Assembly: GCA_002453275.1 (NCBI GenBank)
Contig: DKGN01000145.1
Span: 1 to 41,842 of the forward strand
Direction of reading: 5' to 3'
Origin: Caryophanales bacterium UBA6769
GTDB lineage: Bacteria > Bacillota > Bacilli > Bacillales > UBA6769
DNA: 41,842 bases
Shown in pieces: positions 33,828-41,741 of the stretch; the stretch's first letter is position 1, and each line of letters starts with the position of its first letter. The notes under the pieces are model-generated. The model saw nothing but the letters and a program-made list of their open reading frames with translations, did no database searches and was not told the DNA's origin. A program made the translations under genes and the position numbers.

Positions 33828-34667
33828 TCATTCTTCTAACTTTTGAATGGATATGCGAACCGATTGTTCATTATACTTGCCGTATGCCGCATGATACGTC
33901 GGACCAACACCTCGTTTAAACCCAAATGAGTGGCGGATTGCCGCTGTAATGAACTTTTTCGCTTTTTCAACTGCTTCTAGTACAGTTTTCCCTTTTGCCA
34001 GCTCAGCTGCAATCGCTGCAGAATACGTACAGCCTGCTCCGTTTGTATGAATGGTATCAATACGCGGCGATTCAAGTATGTAAAATTGCGTTCCATCAAA
34101 TAAGACATCAACGGCCGGTCCTTCTAACCGACCACCTTTTACGAGCACATACTCTGATCCGAGCTGATGCAACGACTGAGCGGCTTCCATTAAGTCGTCC
34201 ACAGTCGTCAGTTCATCCTGATCTAATAACCTCGCAGCTTCGGGCATATTCGGAGTAATTACCTTTGCAAGCGGAATGAGTTTCTTCTTCATCGCTTCAA
34301 TAGCATCATCTTTTAAGAGGGCAGATCCCATTTTTCCTATCATAACAGGGTCAACGACGATATTCTTCGTTTTCATTTCCTGAATCCATCCAGCTACTTT
34401 TAAAATAACTTCTTCAGTAAACAGCATTCCTGTCTTCACCGCATCAACACCGATATCTCTTAAAATGGTATACATTTGCGCTTCAATCGCGTCAACAGAT
34501 TGCGGATAAATTCCTTGTTTCTTTTCAGGATGTGTTGCAACAATGGCTGTCATCACGCACATCCCGTATACATCTAGTTCTTGAAATGTTTTCAAGTCAG
34601 CTTGAATGCCGGCGCCTCCCCTTGCTGCAGCACCCGCAATTGATAAAGCTCGATACATACGTTTCAT
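33828..34667 (-). CDS. pdxK: Pyridoxal/hydroxymethylpyrimidine kinase PdxK (ThiD-like)
   Basis: The 279-residue ribokinase-family enzyme phosphorylates pyridoxal and related vitamers, or hydroxymethylpyrimidine. GGAGIQADLKTFQELDVYGM, VKTGML, VVDPVMIGKMG and TNGAGCTYSAAIAAELAKG (anion hole and catalytic Asp region) are all intact. The sequence follows B. subtilis PdxK (formerly ThiD2) more closely than ThiD: IGVDAVKTGML and AVDVLFDG. The substrate loop reads GAAARGGAG where GSDSSGGAG is usual. ATG 34667 lies behind GAAAGGAA; longer or slightly shorter starts are possible. A stand-alone gene. Confidence 0.85.
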   Translation of the reverse strand: MKRMYRALSIAGAAARGGAGIQADLKTFQELDVYGMCVMTAIVATHPEKKQGIYPQSVDAIEAQMYTILRDIGVDAVKTGMLFTEEVILKVAGWIQEMKTKNIVVDPVMIGKMGSALLKDDAIEAMKKKLIPLAKVITPNMPEAARLLDQDELTTVDDLMEAAQSLHQLGSEYVLVKGGRLEGPAVDVLFDGTQFYILESPRIDTIHTNGAGCTYSAAIAAELAKGKTVLEAVEKAKKFITAAIRHSFGFKRGVGPTYHAAYGKYNEQSVRISIQKLEE

Positions 34668-34874
34668 CATTTCCTTTCTCTTGTCACGCTTCACGTCTCT
34701 CAATGTATTTGTTTTTCTCATTCTTTAAATCTAGCGTATAAATCGATGTTTCTCAAATAAAATTTTCAATATTTCAAGCATGAATTTTTAAATTTTGCAA
34801 AAAATATAGGTGCTTCCCCTTTTGTAACGGATCCATGAACCGCTTGGAAAAATATGAAAAGGATGAGAGGACCG

Positions 34875-35018
34875 ATGAATAACGAGTGTTTTTATTGCAA
34901 CGACCTGCTTGAAGAAAAAACAGTACATTTTATTTCTTTTTTTCACGAATATCAGGATCGTGAAGAAGCATTGTGCAGTGGCTGTTACTCTGAGTGGCTA
35001 GAAGGGATTAAGGAGTAA
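34875..35018 (+). CDS. 47-residue protein with two CxxC motifs
   Basis: A short gene encodes a protein beginning MNNECFYCNDLLEEK. Two pairs of cysteines (C5-x2-C8 and C34-x2-C37) are placed to bind one zinc ion, with His and acidic residues between. GAGAGGACC precedes the ATG and a strong terminator follows at 35024-35059, both good signs for a true gene. I do not recognise the family. It is transcribed divergently from pdxK and converges on the P450 gene. Confidence 0.7.
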   Translation: MNNECFYCNDLLEEKTVHFISFFHEYQDREEALCSGCYSEWLEGIKE

Positions 35019-35023
35019 GCAAT

Positions 35024-35059
35024 AAAGACGTGAAGCTAAACATTAGCCCCACGTCTTTT
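35024..35059. terminator. Terminator between the two-CxxC gene and the P450 gene
   Basis: AAAGACGTG pairs with CACGTCTTT, with an inner GCTAA/TTAGC stem. It is followed on the plus strand by TTTTC. It lies between convergent genes. Confidence 0.85.
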
Positions 35060-35061
35060 CA

Positions 35062-36324
35062 TTATAAACCATTTGGTTTCACATTTTTTAAGATAACCTT
35101 GCTCTTTGGAATGCTTGGCATCGCCACCATGCTATAGCTTAAATCTTGGTCAGGTATGTCGTAATCGATCAGATTTACAAGGTAATCAAGACTCACTTTC
35201 ATTATGTCAATTGTCACAAACTCACCCGCGCAACGGTGTCCCATTATATAATCTCCGCCACCTTGTGGGATCAAATCGTATAAGCTAGGATCTCGGTTTT
35301 TGAATCGTTCAGGGTTAAATTCACTAGGGTTATTCCAAAGCTTTGGGTCATGATTTGTTCCATATAAATCAAGCATAGTTAAAGTCCCTTGTTGAAACAA
35401 GTAATTGTTCCATGTGAAGTCTTTTTTCACACGTGCCACAGCAAATGGGAAGAATGGATAATAACGGCGAACTTCCTCAATAAATAATGGGGAGTATGCT
35501 TTGAAGTTTAATTGCAGCTTCTCTTTTTCATGTGGGTAATGATGTAGTGCAAGAGCAAGAAAGTTAACATAAATCGCAACCGCTACAATTGGCCGTAAAA
35601 TGTTAATCACCTCGACTGCGGCAACTTCAGGTACGAGGAGTTCCTCATCTTCATCACGATGCCAAGCAATCGTATGCAACGCTGTTTCCCGTTCAGGCAT
35701 ATACGTTCCTTCTCTTACTTTACCAATTAGATTGCTAATCCATTTTTCAGCTTTGTTTCTGCTCATTCGGCCACGCCAATGCTCAGGTCCAAACGAAGCA
35801 GGAGATTCAAACAAACGACTTAATGCATCGGTTCTTTCTTGCAATTCCTCCCTTGATAATCGAATACCAGCCCACTGACATGCCACGCTACACAGTATTG
35901 ACTTTCCCTCTTCATACAACACAACTTGTTCCTTCTGCTTCCAATTTTTCAGTGCCTGTGCCCATTCCTTTTGTGTCAAGTCCGTAAGCTTTGCTAGGTT
36001 CTCAGGGGTCATAAGGGACATGAACATTTCTTTCCGATGCTTATGATGACTCCCATCTAATGTTTGTACACCTTTTTCTCCAAATAATGTTTCTCGGACT
36101 CGATTTGGTGCCGCCCCTTGCCGTTGAAACTTCTCATTATTATAAAAAAGTTCCGCTGCTTCTTTTCCACCTAGACAAATGGCCTTTTGACCAAGTAATC
36201 GTGTTTCAAAAACATCAGCTTGAAAACTTTCCCGGCGGTTCAATATGTAACGATATCCCTCTCTTAATAGACTAACACTATGATCGATCCCTTCTTCCCT
36301 CGGTACTGACTGTTTATCATTCAC
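35062..36324 (-). CDS. Cytochrome P450 fatty-acid peroxygenase, CYP152 family
   Basis: CYP152 enzymes use hydrogen peroxide to hydroxylate or decarboxylate fatty acids, without a reductase. The 420-residue protein has the heme-ligand motif GHRCAGE (Cys365), the ExxR motif (EEVRR, E284/R287), and the CYP152-specific RP pair (INILRPIVAV; R244, P245) that binds the fatty-acid carboxylate in place of the usual acid-alcohol pair. It aligns throughout with B. subtilis YbdT/CypC (P450BS-beta), two residues offset. GTG 36324 gives a length like that enzyme; AAAGGGATGTGAG lies upstream. Confidence 0.93.
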   Translation of the reverse strand: MNDKQSVPREEGIDHSVSLLREGYRYILNRRESFQADVFETRLLGQKAICLGGKEAAELFYNNEKFQRQGAAPNRVRETLFGEKGVQTLDGSHHKHRKEMFMSLMTPENLAKLTDLTQKEWAQALKNWKQKEQVVLYEEGKSILCSVACQWAGIRLSREELQERTDALSRLFESPASFGPEHWRGRMSRNKAEKWISNLIGKVREGTYMPERETALHTIAWHRDEDEELLVPEVAAVEVINILRPIVAVAIYVNFLALALHHYPHEKEKLQLNFKAYSPLFIEEVRRYYPFFPFAVARVKKDFTWNNYLFQQGTLTMLDLYGTNHDPKLWNNPSEFNPERFKNRDPSLYDLIPQGGGDYIMGHRCAGEFVTIDIMKVSLDYLVNLIDYDIPDQDLSYSMVAMPSIPKSKVILKNVKPNGL

Positions 36325-36449
36325 GTTGCTCACATCCCTTTCAATCAATATCATCATTGTTCCCTATTTAGAAAGGTTCAAGCACGGGACAGGGAGATGT
36401 GTAGACAATTAATACGGTTTACTTCGTATAGGAAGCCGATTCAATAAGG

Positions 36450-36478
36450 AAGTCGAGATGCTCCATCCACCTCGACTT
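36450..36478 (-). terminator. Possible terminator after the MBL-fold gene
   Basis: AAGTCGAG pairs with CTCGACTT across a 13-base loop, 6 bases past the MBL gene stop. The U tract is poor, so termination may be weak. Confidence 0.5.
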
Positions 36479-36484
36479 TGTCTT

Positions 36485-37330
36485 TTAGTGAAGATATTTT
36501 CCATGGCTTGGAAGCGCAATACGGTCAAAGTCACGAGCAAGCATGTCTAAGCCTTCCAGTAGTTCTTTTCCAGACAACGGTAACCCATGACCGGTAACAG
36601 CAACCGAGGGCTTCAATGCTTCTAATGATGTCACGGATTCTTTTGCTGCCTTCCAGTCAGTCGTTAAATACCGCGGCGGACCGCTAATTTCTTTTTCTTG
36701 TGTCATCACTTTATATAAATATTCTTGTTTAACCGTCACGAATGCATCTCCAACAATTAATGCTCTGTCTTGTTCACGAAAGAAGGAGACATGACCTGGT
36801 GAATGTCCTGGTGTATGAATCCAGCGGAAACCGTGCATATGAGGAACGGTCCCGTCTGAAGGTAGCTCATGAATATGCTTCCCTAAATCAATCGGTTCAT
36901 TTGGAAATAGTGGTGACATTTTAGCAACCATCCCACCCTCGACTGAAGGATCAGGTTCTGGATAACTTTGTTTTCCAGTTAAAAATGGCATCTCCAAGTG
37001 ATGAGCATAGACAGGAACACTCCAATGCTCAATTAATTCGATTAAAGCCCCGACATGATCAAAATGACCATGTGTCAAAATTATCGCTTGTGGTCGACTA
37101 TTTTTGCCAAAGCGCTCCTCAACAACGGATATGATTTTTTCTGCAGAATGTGGCATACCTGCATCAACGAGCACAAAGTCTTTTGCCTCTGGATGACCGA
37201 CTAGATGAATATTAACGATTTGGATTGTAAAGCAATACACATCTGGGAGTACTTCAATTCCTACCCCACTCCCTACCGAGGTTGCGGGAATGTATTTATA
37301 ATCGTCTCCGTAACGCATTTCTTTGTCCAT
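36485..37330 (-). CDS. Metallo-beta-lactamase-fold hydrolase
   Basis: The 281-residue protein is a typical MBL-fold metal hydrolase: VDAGMP, THGHFDHVGAL (the HxHxDH metal motif), HTPGHSPGHVSFF, GDAF and GHG near the C-terminus. Such proteins include lactonases, glyoxalases and thioesterases; no motif here fixes the substrate. It appears soluble and cytoplasmic. ATG 37330 follows AGGAGGGCATTC; an open upstream extension is basic and unlikely. Confidence 0.88.
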   Translation of the reverse strand: MDKEMRYGDDYKYIPATSVGSGVGIEVLPDVYCFTIQIVNIHLVGHPEAKDFVLVDAGMPHSAEKIISVVEERFGKNSRPQAIILTHGHFDHVGALIELIEHWSVPVYAHHLEMPFLTGKQSYPEPDPSVEGGMVAKMSPLFPNEPIDLGKHIHELPSDGTVPHMHGFRWIHTPGHSPGHVSFFREQDRALIVGDAFVTVKQEYLYKVMTQEKEISGPPRYLTTDWKAAKESVTSLEALKPSVAVTGHGLPLSGKELLEGLDMLARDFDRIALPSHGKYLH

Positions 37331-37386
37331 GAATGCCCTCCTGTTCCTTTTTCTTTTCATAGTCTTTCTCGATTTAGACAAAATAT

Positions 37387-37413
37387 AATCCCACTTTGCA
37401 ATAAAGTGGGATT
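37387..37413 (-). terminator. Terminator of the zinc-ribbon gene
   Basis: AATCCCACTTT and AAAGTGGGATT enclose a 5-base loop and overlap the stop codon. On the minus strand ATATTTTG follows. Confidence 0.75.
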
Positions 37414-37654
37414 ACGCTTCGCCAAATTTTATAAATGTTTGTTCATTTTCATTTAAGCCACAAACTGCACACTGCAGTCTTTTTTCAGGACCGTTATAGA
37501 CTTTATGTAATGGTCCTGGACTTTCACCACTCTCATACTGCTCAACGATGTCACCTGTTTGCGGATCAAGCTTCACTGCATAAGCGACTTGCTCAATTAT
37601 ATTAAACCTTGAACGATTCGTTTTACAATTTGGACAGCGATAACGTGTACTCAT
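37412..37654 (-). CDS. Small zinc-ribbon protein of unknown function
   Basis: The 80-residue protein has CPNC near the N-terminus (residues 8-11) and CAVC near residue 62-65, enough for one zinc ribbon. Between them is a polar, acidic stretch. I do not recognise a named family. AAGGAGG precedes the ATG, and a terminator overlaps the stop. Its neighbours are unrelated in function. Confidence 0.78.
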   Translation of the reverse strand: MSTRYRCPNCKTNRSRFNIIEQVAYAVKLDPQTGDIVEQYESGESPGPLHKVYNGPEKRLQCAVCGLNENEQTFIKFGEA

Positions 37655-37712
37655 CGTAACCCTCCTTATGAATATGCTGTCCCGAATTGAAAATTATAAC
37701 CAAACAATTTTA

Positions 37713-37732
37713 TTAATTAAACGTTTAATTAA
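37713..37732. repeat. Perfect 20-bp palindrome TTAATTAAACGTTTAATTAA
   Basis: The palindrome lies between the SHOCT gene and the zinc-ribbon gene. A copy with one base changed is at 8669-8688. It could be a transcription-factor site; the centre AAACGTTT recalls TetR- or CcpA-type sites but matches neither fully. Confidence 0.7.
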
Positions 37733-37735
37733 ACT

Positions 37736-37993
37736 TCAGTTAGTTGTATCTCGCAGCTCTTTTAATCGTTCTCTGTACTCTTCCGTACTGATTTCACCTT
37801 TCGAATAGCGTTCACGCAAAATTGTAACCGCAGGATCTCGATCCTCATAATTTAAACTTTTTTGTGAAAATTTTCGAATAGCGTAGATAGCAAGCCAGAT
37901 TAAGAGACCCCACACAATAACTAATAAAATACCACCGATGATTATCAATGGAGGAAAACCACCCCATTGAGGACCATAATTCCAATGGTGCAC
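37736..37993 (-). CDS. SHOCT-domain membrane protein
   Basis: The 85-residue protein has one transmembrane helix (about 13-38), then a cytoplasmic tail ending with a SHOCT motif (ILRERYSKGEISTEEYRERL). SHOCT segments are short oligomerisation modules found at the ends of many proteins. GGAGGGGATATC precedes the GTG start. The role is unknown. Confidence 0.8.
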   Translation of the reverse strand: MHHWNYGPQWGGFPPLIIIGGILLVIVWGLLIWLAIYAIRKFSQKSLNYEDRDPAVTILRERYSKGEISTEEYRERLKELRDTTN

Positions 37994-38143
37994 GATATCC
38001 CCTCCCTTGTATTAGTATGTCCCTCTTCAATACATAATTTAAACAAATTAATGCAAAACATGAAAAACACTAACATCAAATGGTCGTATCCGACAAAATT
38101 CCCCGGGAAATATATTTTCATTGTTGAATATTGTCAAATAGAA

Positions 38144-38173
38144 AGAAGCTATGCAATTTCTTGCAGAGCTTCT
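38144..38173 (-). terminator. Terminator of glmM
   Basis: AGAAGCT-x-TGCA and TGCA-x-AGCTTCT form a stem with one mismatch. On the minus strand TTCTATTTG follows, just after the glmM stop. Confidence 0.7.
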
Positions 38174-38179
38174 CCTTCT

Positions 38180-39535
38180 CTAGTCTTCTTTTATTCCCAT
38201 TTCATCTTGGACGACGGCTGAAATCTCTTGAACATATTCATAACATTGTTCTTCTGTTGGGGCTTCCACCATGATTCTCACAAGCGGCTCTGTCCCAGAT
38301 GGACGGACGAGGACACGTCCATTCTTTCCTAGTTCTTGCTTTGTTTTATCAACGATTGCTTTAATTTTATCATTTTCTAGTACGTGATTTTTATCAGATA
38401 CTCTTACATTCACGAGACTTTGAGGATATGTTTCCATTTCACTTGCGAGCTCAGATAAACTTTTGCCCGTCAGCTTCATAATGTTGACTAACTGTAAAGC
38501 TGATAGAATTCCATCTCCTGTCGTCGTATAATCTAAGAAAATAATATGTCCGGACTGTTCTCCACCCAAATTAAAGTCGCCTTCAAGCATAACTTCCATA
38601 ACATAACGATCACCAACTGCTGACTGACGAGACTGAATTTCATTCTTTTCTAACGCTTTGTAAAATCCAAGGTTACTCATCACTGTCGAGACGACCGTAT
38701 CATTTTTCAGTAAGCCATTTTCTTTGAAATATTTTGCACAGATAAACATAATTTTATCGCCGTCAACAATATTTCCTAACTCATCAACAGCAATGAGGCG
38801 GTCCCCATCGCCGTCGAAAGCTAATCCAAGATCAGCCTTCTCTTCTTTCACAACAGATGCAAGTACTTCAGGATGAGTTGACCCGACACCCTCATTAATA
38901 TTTAAACCGTCAGGGTTCGTTCCTATTGTAGCAATTTCCGCATCTAAATCAGCGAACAAATAAGGTGCGAGCGATGAGGTAGCGCCGTGTGCACAATCAA
39001 GGGCAATTGTAAGACCAGTGAAGTCTTCATCAATCGTTTGCTTTAAAAATTGTAAATACTTTTGAGTACCTTCGAAATAATCGCTGACGACACCCAAATC
39101 TTCACCAACCGGTCGAGGCAAATCGTCACCGTCACGATTAAGCAGTGCTTCGATTTCATCCTCTTCTTCATCTAACAATTTAAAGCCATCTGACCCGAAA
39201 AATTTGATACCGTTATCTGCGACTGGATTGTGTGAGGCAGAGATCATGACACCCGCTTGTGCATTGAGTGCTTTTGTTAAATAGGCAACCCCAGGTGTTG
39301 AAATCACCCCAAGCCGCATCACTTCAGCTCCAATCGATAACAACCCAGCAATCAGAGCTCCCTCGAGCATATGGCCGGATATTCTTGTGTCACGTCCGAT
39401 GAGTACTTTCGGTTTTCCTTCGCTATTTTTTGTTAGTACATAACCACCAAATCTACCTATCCTAAATGCTAGTTCTGGGGTGAGTTCACGATTCGCAACT
39501 CCTCGGACACCATCAGTGCCAAAATATTTCCCCAT
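38180..39535 (-). CDS. glmM: Phosphoglucosamine mutase
   Basis: GlmM (451 residues) converts glucosamine-6-phosphate to glucosamine-1-phosphate on the way to UDP-GlcNAc and peptidoglycan. It is complete: N-terminal KYFGTDGVRG, the phosphoserine loop MISASHNPVADNGIKFFG (Ser101), the Mg-binding DGDGDR, GGEQSGH and the phosphate-binding RPSGTEP. ATG 39535 follows GAGGAGTGAG. It is the third gene after cdaA and cdaR. In B. subtilis glmS follows; here a terminator and unrelated genes do. Confidence 0.96.
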   Translation of the reverse strand: MGKYFGTDGVRGVANRELTPELAFRIGRFGGYVLTKNSEGKPKVLIGRDTRISGHMLEGALIAGLLSIGAEVMRLGVISTPGVAYLTKALNAQAGVMISASHNPVADNGIKFFGSDGFKLLDEEEDEIEALLNRDGDDLPRPVGEDLGVVSDYFEGTQKYLQFLKQTIDEDFTGLTIALDCAHGATSSLAPYLFADLDAEIATIGTNPDGLNINEGVGSTHPEVLASVVKEEKADLGLAFDGDGDRLIAVDELGNIVDGDKIMFICAKYFKENGLLKNDTVVSTVMSNLGFYKALEKNEIQSRQSAVGDRYVMEVMLEGDFNLGGEQSGHIIFLDYTTTGDGILSALQLVNIMKLTGKSLSELASEMETYPQSLVNVRVSDKNHVLENDKIKAIVDKTKQELGKNGRVLVRPSGTEPLVRIMVEAPTEEQCYEYVQEISAVVQDEMGIKED

Positions 39536-39600
39536 TTCACTCACTCCTCTTCTTCCTGTAACTGTACAATTCAACTTCAAGATATTCCTGTTTTTTCACG

Positions 39601-40821
39601 TCATTTAATTTCAAATTTCGCTTTTCGTTCATCCCAGGACACATTTTGTGGTCCACTAAATTTAACGGGGACAGTATGCTGACCTTTATCTAATCCTTCG
39701 GCATCAACATATGCTTTAATATCTTTAGCCGTTATGCGATCTAAAATTGATTTTGCCCCACTCATCGTTACATCAAGCTTGCCATCCTGTGGCTCGATAA
39801 AAGAAAACTTAAATCCTTCGCGGAGTCCACTAATTTGAAGAGAAACATTTTTTATTGTTTTCGTTTCTTTCTTCCCAAGCTTGATAGTTAGCTCTACTTG
39901 TTGTGGCTCAACTTTAGTTACTCCTTTTGGAAGGACAACATCAGCAGTCAATGTTGTTGAATTTTCATTTGATAATTTTGCTAAATCAACGACCACTTCA
40001 ACAAATTCAATCTTCTCTATCTCTTTATTTGTACCATAGATGACAACAGTCTCCGGGTTCGCAACAATTGACTCTATGCTAACGTCCTGAGACAACTTAT
40101 TTTCTTGAATAATTTTTAAAGGTACAAAACTATGTGGACCGACAATCGGGACTTCAACATCGACGACATTAGGATTCATAGAAACTCCAGTAATTTCTTT
40201 ATTGTTACTGTCATACGCTTTTATCGGAATGCTTTTTGTAAATGTTTCTTTCTCTTCATCTATATCGATCGTTCCCTTTACTTTAGAAATCCGGCTTAAT
40301 TGCGTTTCACTACCATATACGGTTACCGTGGTCGGTGTTACAATAGCCTGTCCAGCACTGTAACCTTCAGGAAGTTTATCTTCATTTACATATTCAACGG
40401 TAATCGGAAAGTCCTTACTTACCCTTTCTTCAATTGTTACAGTTGTTGAGGCCGGATGAATAGAAACTTTGATCCCATCTGAAAGACCACGATGCTTTAA
40501 TTGCACGGTGTGTGTCCCAACATCAAAGTCATTTAAATCAACATACACTTCTAAGTTTTTTTCCATTCTCGCCATAAATAACTGTGAAGGTGTACCCGTT
40601 AACGTGACATCTACAGTTTCGGGGATACCTGAAACAACATATTTCGCGTCGTCATAATAAGCGTGAACTTCAACATTTTCAATTCGTTCAGTGCCATCAC
40701 TTCGCGCATCAGTATTTGCATTTTGCATATTCTTTGGAACAGCAACGATAGAATAAAGCATGAGCGCGAATATAAAGGAAATTAAAATGACAAACCAGTT
40801 GCTCTTCAACAGTTTATCCAT
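39601..40821 (-). CDS. cdaR: CdaA regulatory protein CdaR (YbbR)
   Basis: CdaR (406 residues) is a membrane-anchored protein with one N-terminal helix (about 8-25) and several external YbbR domains, visible as repeated beta-rich units of 80-90 residues (for example VSKDFPITVEYV...). It binds and modulates the diadenylate cyclase CdaA. GGAGGGGGAAGG lies before ATG 40821, which overlaps the cdaA end by 8 bases. This overlap supports coupled translation. Confidence 0.92.
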   Translation of the reverse strand: MDKLLKSNWFVILISFIFALMLYSIVAVPKNMQNANTDARSDGTERIENVEVHAYYDDAKYVVSGIPETVDVTLTGTPSQLFMARMEKNLEVYVDLNDFDVGTHTVQLKHRGLSDGIKVSIHPASTTVTIEERVSKDFPITVEYVNEDKLPEGYSAGQAIVTPTTVTVYGSETQLSRISKVKGTIDIDEEKETFTKSIPIKAYDSNNKEITGVSMNPNVVDVEVPIVGPHSFVPLKIIQENKLSQDVSIESIVANPETVVIYGTNKEIEKIEFVEVVVDLAKLSNENSTTLTADVVLPKGVTKVEPQQVELTIKLGKKETKTIKNVSLQISGLREGFKFSFIEPQDGKLDVTMSGAKSILDRITAKDIKAYVDAEGLDKGQHTVPVKFSGPQNVSWDERKAKFEIK

Positions 40822-41644
40822 TGTCCTTCCCCCTCCATTGCCAACGCGAAGCCGTTGCATTGCTCTGGCGTAGAAGTTCAGCTGTTAACAATTCCTTCAA
40901 TTTATCTTCATCTAAATCTCGGTGTATTTCGCCGTTTTTCGCAAGTGAGATTTGCCCTGTCTCTTCAGACACGACAAGTGTAAGACTATCTGTAACCTCA
41001 CTGACCCCTATCGCTGCCCGGTGCCTTGTCCCTAACTCTTTCGGAATAAATCGACTTTCTGACAATGGTAAATAGCACGCAGCAGCCAATATATTATTTT
41101 TATTTACAATAACCGCGCCATCATGCAATGGTGAGTTTGGAATGAAAATATTAATTAAAAGCTCAGATGTTATCTTAGCTTGGATCGGTACACCTGTTTC
41201 AACATATTCATTCATTCCTGTTTCCCGTTCAATCGAAACGAGAGCACCAATTCGACGCTTGCCCATATACGTCGACGCTTTTACTAAAGCCTCAACTAGT
41301 TCATTATATTCATCCTCTTCAATCGAGGCATACCGAGTAAAAAAGCGCCCACGCCCTAATTGTTCGAGAGCTCGTCTAAGTTCAGGCTGAAAAATGATGA
41401 TAATCGCAAGAAAACCAAAATTAATCACCTGTTCAACAAGCCATTTTAACGTTTGTAATTGAAAGGCACTACTTAAGAACCAAACGGCAATGACAACAGA
41501 AATTCCTTTTAAAAGTTGGATCGCTTTCGTACCGCGAATAAGCATCGTCAACTTATAAAAAACATAAGTAACGAGCAATATATCAACGACATCACCGATA
41601 TTCGTTATATAATTAAATATATTAAAATCACTTAGAGGCCACAT
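40814..41644 (-). CDS. cdaA: Diadenylate cyclase CdaA (c-di-AMP synthase)
   Basis: CdaA (276 residues) makes cyclic di-AMP from two ATP. Three N-terminal helices (about 18-85) are followed by the cytoplasmic DAC domain with catalytic DGA (175-177) and RHR (207-209). c-di-AMP controls potassium and osmolyte transport and is essential in many Firmicutes. GGAGGATG precedes the ATG, and an extended -10 promoter lies 40 bases upstream. It is first in cdaA-cdaR-glmM. Confidence 0.95.
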   Translation of the reverse strand: MWPLSDFNIFNYITNIGDVVDILLVTYVFYKLTMLIRGTKAIQLLKGISVVIAVWFLSSAFQLQTLKWLVEQVINFGFLAIIIIFQPELRRALEQLGRGRFFTRYASIEEDEYNELVEALVKASTYMGKRRIGALVSIERETGMNEYVETGVPIQAKITSELLINIFIPNSPLHDGAVIVNKNNILAAACYLPLSESRFIPKELGTRHRAAIGVSEVTDSLTLVVSEETGQISLAKNGEIHRDLDEDKLKELLTAELLRQSNATASRWQWRGKDNG

Positions 41645-41683
41645 TATTCATCCTCCACCATTGTTCTTTACGTTAACCACTCC

Positions 41684-41692
41684 ATTATATCA
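41684..41692 (-). promoter_or_regulatory. Extended -10 promoter of cdaA
   Basis: Minus-strand TGATATAAT (TG, one base, TATAAT) sits 40 bases before the cdaA start. No good -35 (nearest TATTTG at 17 bases) is present, consistent with an extended -10 promoter. Confidence 0.6.
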
Positions 41693-41715
41693 CAATGCAC
41701 ATCAGACAAATAAGT

Positions 41716-41740
41716 ATGCCTAATTTTTCCAGTGAGGCAT
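41716..41740 (-). terminator. Weak terminator candidate after rocF
   Basis: ATGCCT and AGGCAT form a 6-bp stem just past the arginase stop codon. The loop is long and the T tract poor. Confidence 0.35.
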
Positions 41741-41741
41741 G

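Noticed and set aside
38040..38180. glmS ribozyme near glmM
   Set aside because: The gap after glmM contains only a terminator-like stem and no glmS gene follows.
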